Part shown: positions 44,558 through 54,807 of the stretch, piece by piece
Layout of the letters: each line of letters opens with the position of its first letter
How positions within the stretch are numbered: the stretch's first letter is position 1
DNA from: Hsuehochloa calcarea
Taxonomy: Eukaryota; Streptophyta; Magnoliopsida; Poales; Poaceae
DNA: 64,000 nucleotides
Reading direction: 5' to 3'
Assembly: GCA_036346395.1 (NCBI GenBank)
Contig: CM070598.1
Location: 8,291,517 to 8,355,516 of the forward strand
Position numbers and translations under genes: made by a program
The notes under the pieces: model-generated
What the model saw: the letters and a program-made list of their open reading frames with translations, nothing else
Database searches by the model: none
Told to the model about the DNA's origin: nothing

Positions 44558-47500
44558 TGTAACATCCCAAATTGGGTTTATGTTTCAAATGTAATAAAAA
44601 TGAGGATAAATTAAAACTTTTGCTGCCTCATGTATTGTTACAGTGTTTGAAACCTCTTTCTTTAATTGGTGGAAATTCAAACTCCAAATTTCCCCAATTA
44701 AACTCAAGTCATAAACCTCCTTCATAAAAATCTAGTGCCCAACCCCTGAAAATAATTTTCTTTGAACCTAGGAGTGATGTTTAACACCTCGAATTATTTC
44801 ATAATTTTGAAATTATTTGATAAATTTTGAGACAAGTCAAACATTAGTCAAACTCCTAAAATAGCCTTCGGAATTTTTAGAGAAAAATGCGGTGCGTAAA
44901 TGTCTCTAAAAATTTTATATAAGGTTCCTCCCGCTGCCCACAACCTCCATTTAAAATTTCATAATTTTTGGAGCTTGTTTGCTATCTCAATTAATTATCC
45001 TAAGTCATTTCAACCAAATAACTCAAAATCAGCTTTTACTATTCCTTGGACTCAAGTCACACTCGGGTTCAAGCCATTCGGTTCGATCGGATCAACTAAC
45101 TGCACCGACTCAGCCACATCGGGCGCGTTCAATTTCGACCGTTAGATCTCGATCGTGCGATCTGCGCCGAGGTGACGTTCGACCGCCGATCCTCCCTCTC
45201 GCCTCGAACCGTTCATCCAAGATCGTGGCTCAAAAGAGGGAACGTTCGACCATCCGAGCACCTCGCAACGTGGACCATTGGATTCTAAATCAACGGCCCG
45301 AGATCAAGCGCGATCGAATCGTTATAATCAACCCGTTCTATTTCACCGCCCGATTAAATCCAACTACCGGGCGGCTATCGTCTACCTCGTCGCTCGCTCG
45401 GCCGCCATGGTCAATAGTAGTGGGTGAAAATTTCAGAGCGTGGCGTCGGGTCACTTCTCCTTTCGCCACCGGCTCTTCCGCATTTAATGCTTCCGTCCGC
45501 CGCCTCAAGTCTTCGTCCTCCTCGAGTGCACTTGCTCCCATCGCCTCGATCGACCTCAACACGAGCCCCACCATTTTCCCTCCCGCTGCTTCTTCCTTGC
45601 TCCTTGGCTATAAGACTCCTCCGGTGGCTTCCTAGCTTCTTTCGGTCACCCTTGAGCTCCAGAGCCACTGTTAGTGCATTGTTTGAGCTCAATTTCGAGT
45701 TTGCACCTTCGGTCCCCATTGTCGCCATTGCCGAGCTTCAAAGTTCTTGGTGAAAGTGGTGTTAGGTTTCTTTCGCTCAAATTCTTTGTCGCCTCGCTTC
45801 CTCTCCTCCCTCGTGAGCAATAACCCTCACTCAATTTCTCGCTTGCTTGCAGAGAGCGGCTCATTTCTATTTTTCCCTTTCACCGCAAAGGGTGATCTTC
45901 TTCTTTAGCTCTGGTAAGTGCACCGTTTTCAAACTCCTTGCTCCCTCCGCTTACTCTCATCTCTTTGCGCATTAGCCCTCAATCAATTTCACATTTGGCC
46001 GCAGGGATCGTATCAATTTGATTTTCCCCACCCGCCGAAAACTTTCAATTTCGTCTCCACTCGGGTGAGTCCTCCATTGCTCGATTCCTTGCTGTCAGAT
46101 GCGCATTAGTATTAGGATCATGTTGGTGCTCTTGGTTAGCTTAGTGTGTTTCTAGATCGCGGCGATTAGCCGAGATCCTCTCTGTTAAGTTTGTCGGACG
46201 AGAGCGCGGGTCGTCTTTTGTCGATGAATATGGACCGTCTGATCTTCGATCGACGGCCCATAGCAGAGAGAGCGTTCGAACGATTCGGGTCCGCGCGGAA
46301 CGTTGGATCCCAGATCAACGGTCCCTGTTCGAGTGAACGCTTCGGATCGTCCGAAAGGTTCGATTGTGTGGACCGTTGGATCCAAGATCAACGGCTCCTA
46401 TGCGTGTGAACGTTCGGACCCGGACGCCCCGTTCACGCGGAACCGCTGGATCCGCATCCAACGGTGAGCGCTTAGGGATTTGTGAATCGCGCAGCAAGAA
46501 GCGCTGGGACGCGGGCCGTCGGATCCAAGATCGACGCTCCTCGTTCGTCCACGTCGGTTTAGTTTCTGATTTTCCCGAAAGGATTTATTTATCAACTGAA
46601 AAATATGATAGCTTGTAAAATGCATAACTAATTCATTTCAAATCCTTTTCGCTGATTAAAATTTTGTTGGTTATGTTTTTAACTAGACTTTAATTTAAAA
46701 ATGTTTCGGACTCAAGATAGCTCGAGAAAATTTTGCTAATGAATAGTAGCATTTTGATTTATAAAAGTCGAGCAAAATTGTTTTGGCTATATCTTTTGCA
46801 TTAAGAATCCAAATCAATTGGTTCTTATTGCATTAGTTCATAAAAATCATGCTCTTTCTACTGTAAAAATTTGAGAGCTTTTTGTTGAAGTTGGCTGTTG
46901 GATCTTTTCGGTTTCTTTTGCCTTATTGGTTCTTTTTGGTTCTTTCGATAGGATCCAAGAGCACATTGATACCGAGAGTGATCCCAAAGAACATCTTGAC
47001 CCGCAACAAGGTGCAAGCGTTTGATCATGTTAATCCTATTATTTTACAAGTTTAATATTTTGAATTCAATCTGTATGTATGCATTGCTACTTTGTGTTAA
47101 ATTATGGTTAGTTGATCCTATAGTTGCATAATCAGAGGATGTTGTTTATTCTCTACTACTTGAGCCTAGGTTATTTCTTCGTGATTAGAGTTCGATGGAT
47201 GGACTCTTGTCACTTAGTAGAATACGAATCGTTGTGCTTAGCCATGCCTAGTTCGGTAGCTTTGGGCGATCATCGACTTAGTCGATGGTCTTGATCACAC
47301 AAAAATTATTATTCTTCCATTATGTCCAAGCACTTTGTGCTTTGTTAATTTTGTAAAGTCAAAAATCTGAAAATGGAAAAATTGATTTGGACTTGGGCAA
47401 GTGGTTGGATGGTGGGTTATTGGGTTTGTGGATGTCTTGCCTAAGTCAACAAGGACCGAACATCTTGTGTCACACTCTCCAAGCATTTTTGCGTACTAAC

Positions 47501-48716
47501 CACATGAGGGTTATATGGGACCCCTCTTGACCTAGTACTTTGGAGTGTGTTATCTCCGAGTCGCAGGAGGAGCGTTGTGTGTGTTGTGTGAAAAAGGAAT
47601 TGTGTTCTTGTGTTTGTGTTGGGTGTGCGGTGGTGGGGATTGCCGGGAAGGTTCTCCACCTCGAGGGGCGTCATAGATTGTCCAAGGCTTTACCAGTGAC
47701 GGGTAGTTGTCCGAGGTCGGGCCACGACCCGACACAACGTATGGGTTTCTATCCATACTGGCGACTCAAGGTAATACATAATATTGGAAAAGTCTCAGAG
47801 GACTTAGCCGTGCAGCATACCTAAGGAAGTGTGCTTAATAGCTTGGCAAAAGGCTGGTCGACATGTGGGTAAGTTGGTACACCCTGCAGGGATAAAACTA
47901 TTCGAATAGCCTCGTCCTAGGTTATGGACACGCTTGGTTAGGTTTTGCAAGAGTTAGACTTCAACCTTTTAAATTAAAATTTGACATGGTTGGCATGAAT
48001 GGGTAATTCATGCTATTGTTGTGTGACTAATGGTTTAGTCACTTCGTGATTGTTGTTGTTTCCTATCTCTTTGTTATATTGTTGTCTTTTGCGCTTATTT
48101 GAACATTAAAACAGATTTGTTAAATTGCTTTCAATCTATTATATTATTGCAAATGAAAACTTGCTTTATGCTAAAATGAAACCTCTGACCTCTTGTTGAT
48201 TAAGCTTGCATGTAGTATATGTACAAAGTTTGTTATTCCACATGTAAGTCTTACGAGTACATTCAAAGTACTCACCGGCTTTTTGCATACGCTTTTGTTT
48301 TGAGGGAAGAAGGTGAGCCCCAAGGGCCTCACTTTTGTGAGATGTGCTTCGGGTTTGACGACTAGCTTGACGGTCCGGTCGGTTGCCTTGTGGGTTAAAG
48401 GCACACTGATTGGCTCTTTTGTTGTAGCCATCTTATGGCACTTTTGCTTCCGCTGTTTAATTATTGTTGTCTCTTTTATTGTTGGCGGTTGGCCTCTCTT
48501 TTGTAATGATTCGGTTTAATATTATTAATAATTCTGCATTACATTCGTGTTTCGGTTCTATGTGGATGAATGGAATTGATGCATGAGCTTTGTAAAGAGG
48601 TGTGTATACTGCATTCTGGGAAGTATACATGTCTCGAGTCTCGGATTATCTGTTTTGTGATGCTAGGACCGGATGGATGGTTAAGCATTACAAGCCGGAT
48701 AAACCGGGGTCTCACA
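44558..48716 (+). mobile_element. 4.16 kb solo LTR with TSD CGTGC, inserted in the MULE transposase
   Basis: It begins TGTAACATCCC and ends CCGGGGTCTCACA. The exact 5-bp duplication CGTGC lies at 44553-44557 and 48717-48721. No PBS, gag or pol is present. It shares the family of 734-14790 and, in reverse, the ends of 5158-13252 and 54808-57191. Its insertion splits the transposase gene, so it is younger than MULE D. A TATAAG box near 45609 and 'gcttgcttgcagagag' suggest the original LTR promoter region. Confidence 0.9.
46225..46545. repeat. GGACCGTTGGATC...ATCAACGG repeats in the solo LTR
   Basis: A motif of about 25 bp with inverted arms CCGTTG and CAACGG recurs near 46229, 46300, 46371, 46439 and 46513, a spacing of about 70 bp. 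A more distant copy lies near 45272. The units vary in the spacer but keep the arms. Confidence 0.65.
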
Positions 48717-49086
48717 CGTGCGGTGTGTGATATTCCTCTACCGCCTTAGCAACATGGGTCACCACCTCCTCCTCTGCCTCTGCAACATCAGTCACCTCGT
48801 CCTCTTCTGCCTCCGCAACATCTACCACCGCGTGTTCTTCGTGAACCACACGCTTTGCGTCCGAGCTGCTCCCACCAACCCTAAGATAGCCGTCGGAAGG
48901 GCCTCCGACGACTCCCTTCGAACATGGTTGCACGAGTAGCACACACTCATAGCCACAGCGCCGGTAGCCTTCCAGAAATCCCTTCCATGCAACTGTGCGC
49001 ATCAGTCTGGTCAACTCCCACCGAATGTGCGTGGCAGACAGACTCCAAAGCCCTTGTATGACGACACTCCACAACTCGGGGTCCAA

Positions 49087-49562
49087 GGAGAAACGTCTGG
49101 TGAGCCAGTGTAGGACATCTCCGATTTGGGTATTATTTCACGTCTGGGTGTACCATTCTAACATGCTGAAAACCACTTAGGTCAACATCGTATGGACCTT
49201 CACGAACTGTACCAACACCGTAATGCACTTTCAATCTTGTGGGCTCTGACATGACAGATTTATCAACGAGCTCTTCTTATCAATGAGCTTCCTTCGTCTT
49301 TCTCTTTGACATCTCGAGCTCCTCTCCTCCCAAACCATCCTCTCTCGAGCTCTGCTCCTCCCCTTGTGTATCTTTCCCAGGCTCCTCTCCTCCCCTTCTC
49401 TCCCTTTCTCGAGCTCCTATTCTTCTCACTCTCCCTACCTTCTCCCCCTCCTCACTTCTACTATCCTCCTATCCCCCTTTCTCATCTCCTGATTTGCTCT
49501 AGTTGTCTGCCGAGAGAAATGGCGAAAGAAAACGTGACGGGACCGAGTCTGGCTTTCTACAC
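49087..49562. other. leader/spacer between transposase and PMD genes of MULE D
   Basis: 49280-49500 is strongly C/T-rich on the plus strand (GA-rich on the transposase sense strand), like a plant 5' UTR. No ORF was recognised. Confidence 0.35.
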
Positions 49563-49770
49563 AACCGTCTAGTCGCTCACCTGTTGGATGACTTGCCAGT
49601 AAGTACTAGCCCAATGGTTGAGCGACACGTGGACTAGTCCCTCAATTGTTGGACGACTTGGCAGCACATACTATCCCAACGGTTGAGCCAAACGTGGACT
49701 AGTCGCTCAACCGTTGGACGACTTGGCAGCATGTGCTGGCCCAACAGTTGAGCGAAACGGTTGAGCAAGT
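49563..49770. repeat. internal cluster of GTCGCTCAACnGTTGGACGAC repeats
   Basis: Three to four tandem units of about 65 bp each contain 'gtcgctcaaccgttggacgacttggcagc' and 'ccca(a)(c/t)ggttgagcgaaacgtggacta'. The motif matches the clusters at both MULE ends (40380-40580 and 53790-54000). Confidence 0.75.
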
Positions 49771-49772
49771 AT

Positions 49773-49932
49773 AATGCTATAGGGAATGCATAGACAACCA
49801 TGTCATAGTAACTACGAAGTAGAATACATAAACACATAATACAAGTTATAGAACAATGCTAGAGGGAATGCATAAACAACCATGTCATAGTAACTACGAA
49901 GTAGAATATGTAAAAACATAATACAAGTACAC
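49773..49932. repeat. 82-bp tandem duplication
   Basis: 'aatgcta(t/g)agggaatgcata(g/a)acaacc' starts at 49773 and 49855. Each unit ends 'acataatacaagt'. It lies just beyond the PMD 3' end. Confidence 0.85.
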
Positions 49933-49965
49933 AAAGCACAACGAAGACCCCCTACTGGCCACCCT

Positions 49966-52515
49966 CTACGCCACCCACAAGCACCTCCTCTGTCGTCGCC
50001 ACGTCCCACACCCGGTCGGCCACCACCAATACGCCCCCGCTTGGGCTTTAGAAGCGCAGGGTGCCAAGGCCGGGGCCCAAACAGGGAAAGGCCTCAAGAG
50101 GCCTGTTGATCCGTGCTCCCAAGGCCTCGAGGGTCGACTCCACCTGTGCTGCGTGAACACTGGGGGCCTACTAACCTGCGACCCAGAAAGAACCTCGACG
50201 GGTGCGGGCTCAGCTGCTAGCCTGACCTCCCCGGGTTGATCCGTGAAGAAGGCTTCCACGTCCTCGTGCGGGGAGAGCCGAACTCCCGGTTGGAGCAAGA
50301 AACCTATAGGATAAATAATGTTAATCCCAACAATATATCAACAGTCACAAACCTGAAGAGAGGAAACATACCTTGGTCGTTAGCCATGTGCGCAAATGGG
50401 TCAAACCCGTCGTACTTCCATATAGGTCAGGGAAGAAAGGATACTACCCTGGCGTTCTCGGGCAGGTGTCCTGGAGCGACGACGGTGGCGGTGGCTATGG
50501 TGGTGCGTACCCATGTGCCAACTCGGACCCTCCAGCCTACCAACGCGGAGGTGCAGGCGGGGCACATAGACGTGCCCCTCCTGAGCCTCCTGACTGGGTT
50601 GTAGGACATGCCAACCTCAGCGTATGCGCTGATGTGGCCGCCTGCTGGACCATCCTGCACGACGTCAGGGTCACAACACGCCTCGTCGAACCGCAGGCCC
50701 GACGAACAAACTGTAGTAGCTCGTCGTGCGTCACCTCTGTACTAATGGCGACCCTGTCCAGGATCGACTGGCTATCCCTGGCAATCCCGACGTTCATGTC
50801 TGTCTGCAAGGAGTACATGAAAGTGTCAAACCTATAATTGAGGTAATCGCGAGGTGCAAGTTCCGTGCTAAGTGTACAGGGTACGTGTCGGTCGGTGCGG
50901 GTACGTGAGCGGGGGGAGGGTCGACGACATGCACCAGCCTGGTGCGTGTTTGCAGGTCATACCAGCAAAGGTACTCATCGTATGCACTGGGGTTGTACGG
51001 TGCGTCCTCCTGCACGCAGTCCTCGTGGGTGTTCGCCCACTACGCCACCCATGACTCCATCTTCACTGGCCACTGCGTCCTGGTGCCACCCCTCCTACTA
51101 AGCTGCGAAACGTACCAAGGCAATTACCGGCCGTCGTAACAGAACTGGCAAAAACATATATGAACATGTGTTGTGTGTAACTCACGTGTGGGTCGAGTCA
51201 GGTACCCTCGTCCCGATGGGAGCTGGAACAACCTGGCAAAGGCCAAACTGGCGTATCACCTTGTGCACCGCGTAGTCCTCGACAAACACGTCAAAGACGA
51301 GCTTCTTCTGCATCCGCCAGTATGCCCGGTCGCGCCAGCACAGTGAGGACAGCCCCCGGGAGTATGGTCCTCCGTCTACTGATCAGATTATGTTTCCCAA
51401 CGCACGTCGTCAGCAGTGAGGTGGTCCAGCTGATCCACGAAGTGCTCGCACACACGTGTGAGTTGCACGTGTGCATACTGTGCCTGCGAGCCATAACAAT
51501 AAAGATATAGGAAAATACGTACCCGTCTGCGGCACCAAAGAGACCCTATGTTCGGCCGGTCCACTGCGTCCCCATGGTACATGTCCTCGCCATACGGACA
51601 GGAGTCTACCAGCAAAGGACGTCCATGAAAGAAGCGCTCAGATGACTACAACTGCAGCAGGAGGGGGTAGCCAATGAGGATAGATGCCTGCTTCATCCTA
51701 CAACACTCATCGCACATGCCGCGGTACGTCACGGCAAGTACGGCTGATCCCCAGCTGATCTGCAGGTCCTGGCCGTCGGCGATGGCCCTCATGTACCCCA
51801 CGAGGCGGGTGTCGACGGAGTCACCGTGGCTATTGGTAAACAGTACCCAACTGAAGAGCCACAACAGGTACACCTCGAGGTGCCGCGATACCTGGTCGTC
51901 GGTGGGCTGCGGGACCATTCGCTCAACATACGCACGAACGAATAATTAGTAAGCCCGTCATATGGTTAGGGTAGTGCATCTCTAAACATGGAAAATAGGT
52001 AGCATACGTACCCGGAATTGCAAAAGCCACTGCAATGGCAGGCCATGCCGCTATCGCTCTGAGAAGTCGTAGTACGGTGGTGCGGCCTCCGCCACAAGAA
52101 CACCCTGAAACCTGCCCAGCAGGGCGTTGCGCCAGTTGACACGTGCGTTCGGTGGGAATTCAGGGGCTCCCACGATCGGCAGGCCGAGCAGCATCGCGAC
52201 ATCTTGCAGAGTAGTGGCCCTCTCCCCGAATAGGAGGTGGAAGGTGTGCGTCTTGGGCCGCCACCGGTCCACCAGAGCTGGCAGGAGCGACCGGTCGAAC
52301 GGGAACCGTCGTGATCGCTCTAGACCGGCCTGGACCTCCCCGTCGTCCTCGATCGGAGCACCGTCCTCTTCGGTGGCCTCCACCATCCGCGTGAGAGGTA
52401 GAAGGCCGGCACAGCTCAACCTGCAAAGCACGAAGAAGTAACTACATAGTGGACATATGACACAAAACAAGTGGCACAGCTTGCAGACAAACCTGTCTAC
52501 CCAGCGTGGATCCAT
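49966..52515 (-). pseudogene. PMD gene D of MULE D (best-preserved copy)
   Basis: Read on the minus strand, exon 1 (from about 52515) carries 'LPALVDRWRPKTHTFHLLFGE' and 'TLQDVAMLLGLPIVGAPEF' (52199-52275) and ends 'DFSER*RHGLPLQWLLQFR' near a splice donor (about 52010). The next exon has 'AYVERMVPQPTDDQVSRHLEVYLLWLF' and 'QISWGSAVLAVTYRGMCDECCR' (51918-51680), followed by 'DRPNIGSLWCRRR' and 'AQYAHVQLTRVCEHFVDQLDHL' (51494-51400). The later part reads 'YNPSAYDEYLCWY' (51015-50960), with a low-complexity tail to 49966. This is the complete PF10536 order. One frameshift/stop (near 52053) and some doubtful joins remain, so it may be dead or only lightly damaged. The intron positions suggest it was once spliced. 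Confidence 0.75.
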
Positions 52516-52679
52516 TCTCTAAGCCCGTCGGGTGGTTTGTGTACGAACCACCCCCAAGTCAGCCACGTCGTCCCCGCGAACCAGATGCGGGACATGACAG
52601 CTCGCGCGGTGCTGCGTGTTGACCAACCGGTCCACAGGCCGAAATGCCAGTCCGAACCACCAGGGTCGTGAGCCATACC

Positions 52680-53785
52680 TGCAAATCAATTTCTAGTTAG
52701 CAATTATGACATAATTAGTGGGTTCAATTAAGACCTATTTACAACTATTAACAATATGTGTGGACCTGTCAATTATAAATAAACAAGGTATTATATAGGT
52801 TTGTCAATTATAAAATACATAAAAAAGAAATTAAAAGGCATTAATGTTAATTAAGCTTTTGAATTATATTCTAATGACAAATAAATCATATTTGGTATGT
52901 TCTTAGCGGCACCAAAACACTTTGCTCAAACACTGGTCCTAATTAAACGAGATATTACATAGGTATGTCAGCTATAAAATAAATAACAAAGAAATTAAAT
53001 GCATTAATGTTAATTGAACATTTCAATTATATTCCAATGGCAAATAAATCATATTTGGTCTGTTCTTAGTGGCACCAAAACACTTTGCTCGAACACAGTG
53101 GTAATAAATATACAATTTCATGAAAACTAAGTGGTAAACACATAATTTTTCCTACAAAATGCTATATTACATTATCAACTGTACAGGCTGCTATGGATTG
53201 CGAACCATGTATATGTGATTTTTGTCTTAGTATTTTATAATTCCTTAATCCCATTGAAACTATACATAAAATGTTATGATTTCTTTATTGTGCAAATAAA
53301 TACATGCATTTAACATTCTATAAACAAGCATTTGCGAATGCACGGGTTATCGACATGTTTATATAATAGAAAAGTAATACGTTATCGTTTATCAAGCCCA
53401 GGCGCAACTAGCGCAGCACGCGAAATAGTACACCTGAATTAATTTTTACCGACAAATTTATTCTCCATACGAACTTCCAAACTAATTGTATTAATAATGC
53501 TATCTCCAAACTAAGATTCTTTTAAATTAACCTACTATTATTTCATTCGCTAACAATATGTCAATACACATGATGTTGCTTGCTAACCTACCATGGTTTC
53601 ACAAATAGACGAATACAAAACAATACAAGAGGCTCACCATCGTCGTCGTCGATGCGAAGAAACTTTTTTCCTTCTCTTCCCTCTTTCCCTTTCCACTCTT
53701 TCCCTCTCCTCTCTTTCTCTTCGTCTCCCCGTTGCTTTCTCAAATGGCGACTGTTCACGGCTGGCCGCGCGCGCGCTGTTTATAA
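52680..53785. other. AT-rich upstream region of PMD gene D
   Basis: This AT-rich region has a diverged direct repeat of about 180 bp: 'gaaattaaa(a/t)gcattaatgttaatt' through 'aaataaatcatatttggt(a/c)tgttcttag(c/t)ggcacc' at about 52826 and 52990. It probably holds the PMD leader intron and promoter. A CT-rich block at 53665-53735 resembles a 5' UTR on the minus strand. Confidence 0.45.
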
Positions 53786-53789
53786 TCAC

Positions 53790-54000
53790 CCCAAGTCGCC
53801 CAACGGTTAGGTGACTAGGGGTCCGCAGTGAGCGATAGGTGTCCTAGTCGCCCAACAGTATGGTGAGTAGGAACGAGTCACCCAACCGTACGGCGACTAG
53901 GACGAGAAAGGTCCAGTCGCTTCACGGTTAAGCGACTTACACATCTGTCGCTCTCCCGTTGGGCAACTAGCCCAAGTCGTCGCCCAACCGTCGAGCGATA
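53790..54000. repeat. right subterminal palindrome cluster of MULE D
   Basis: Units such as 'gtcgcccaacggttaggtgac', 'gtcacccaaccgtacggcgac' and 'gtcgcccaaccgtcgagcgat' recur every ~30-40 bp. They are the mirror of 40380-40580. Confidence 0.7.
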
Positions 54001-54159
54001 TAGGATTATTTCTAATAAAAAAAATTAAGTAGTATTATTTCTGTATTTCTGAATAAAAAATATTTTTTTCTTCTAAAAACGGCGTCCTCGTGTCCGGATG
54101 ACACGACGATGCTGGTGTAAATTTAGAGGCGGCTGTGTCGGTAGATCTCAAGGGCCGTT

Positions 54160-54650
54160 TGTTGAAAATGAGGATAATTTTTTAATTCCAGATTTTAATA
54201 GGAGGTAAATATCATAAATGACTAATGATGTATAAATCAGTACTAACAGCAGACAACTTATTGTACTTCGCAATATATGCAAAAACAGAATATAAGCAAT
54301 TCAATCGGTCACACGAAAGACTTATTGCTAGGTCCGATGAAGAACAGGAAGCAGCGCAGATGCAGACTAGATGTAGTGCAGAAACGTAGATGGATCAGCG
54401 AAGCGAGCGGTCGTGCAGGTGTGCGCAGTACAGAAACCTTATTGTCGCCCCCTGTGCAGGTCTTCAAGGCAGCAACAACTCGAAGATACCGCTCCCGTTC
54501 TTCACGGTGCACACCGAGAAAAAGAGTCAATAAGGTTCAGATCAGAAGGAAGAAAAGAATAAAATGGAGGCTGTGGTTCTATGCATTATACTCTGGACGT
54601 CTCTCTCTATATATATTGATTAAACATTCATTTAATCACTGGTTTTCCAC
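54160..54650 (-). repeat. dispersed repeat, copy 2 of 2
   Basis: Homologous in block order to 29038-29500 (same TGTTGAAAAT start, 'gaacaggaagcagcgcag', 'cagaaaccttattgtcgcc', 'ggtgcacaccgaga'). It lies directly outside the right end of MULE D. A 168-codon plus-strand open frame crosses it, but it has no domain and does not match copy 1. Confidence 0.5.
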
Positions 54651-54807
54651 GCATACAAGTCACGTGATTTTTCACGTGAAAATACGCGTTTATGTGCGCA
54701 CGCGCGTGTTTAGCCAAAGCCCTCCTCATGCCATTCTCATCCACGTGTCATATATTTCAAAGAGTGGCAAGGACCCCACCTGATATATTGGTCACCTCCA
54801 CCTTGCT

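Larger units (their letters stand above)
42489..49086 (-). pseudogene. mudrA-type MULE transposase, split by a solo LTR
   Basis: The N-terminal part (49086-48717) reads MDPELWSVVIQ, 'SATHIRWELTRLMRTVAWKG' and acidic DVAEAEED repeats. The frame then meets the solo LTR 48716-44558 and resumes with 'HANNIVR*MKIDDLTARAEE' and an acidic 'DDSSEEEEG' (44496-44218). Further in are the transposase core 'DGMFLTGKYKGVILITIGVDGNNQ' and 'AFVESENFDIWLWFL' (43733-43560), then a SWIM zinc finger C50-x-C52 ... C62-x-H64 (42746-42702). Several stops and frameshifts lie between the blocks. In the core, the usual 'ISDRHPG' reads 'IHYHHPG', so a catalytic Asp is replaced by Tyr. MURA proteins bind TIRs and cut DNA with a DDE active site. 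This copy cannot do so. Confidence 0.8.
40282..54097 (-). mobile_element. large MULE (D) with transposase, PMD and GRF-like genes
   Basis: The ends are inverted copies. Left 'ccggaca', 'ttcagaattacagaaat' and 'ttttttttctaaaataatc' match the reverse complement of the right end ('ccggaca', 'ttcagaaatacagaaat', 'tttttttattagaaataatc'). Both ends then enter clusters of GTCGC-CCAAC palindromes. The element spans 13.8 kb, or 9.6 kb without the solo LTR 44558-48716. All three genes read on the minus strand, in the order PMD, mudrA-like, GRF-like. A 9-bp TSD was not recognised, so the outermost bases are uncertain. Confidence 0.65.
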
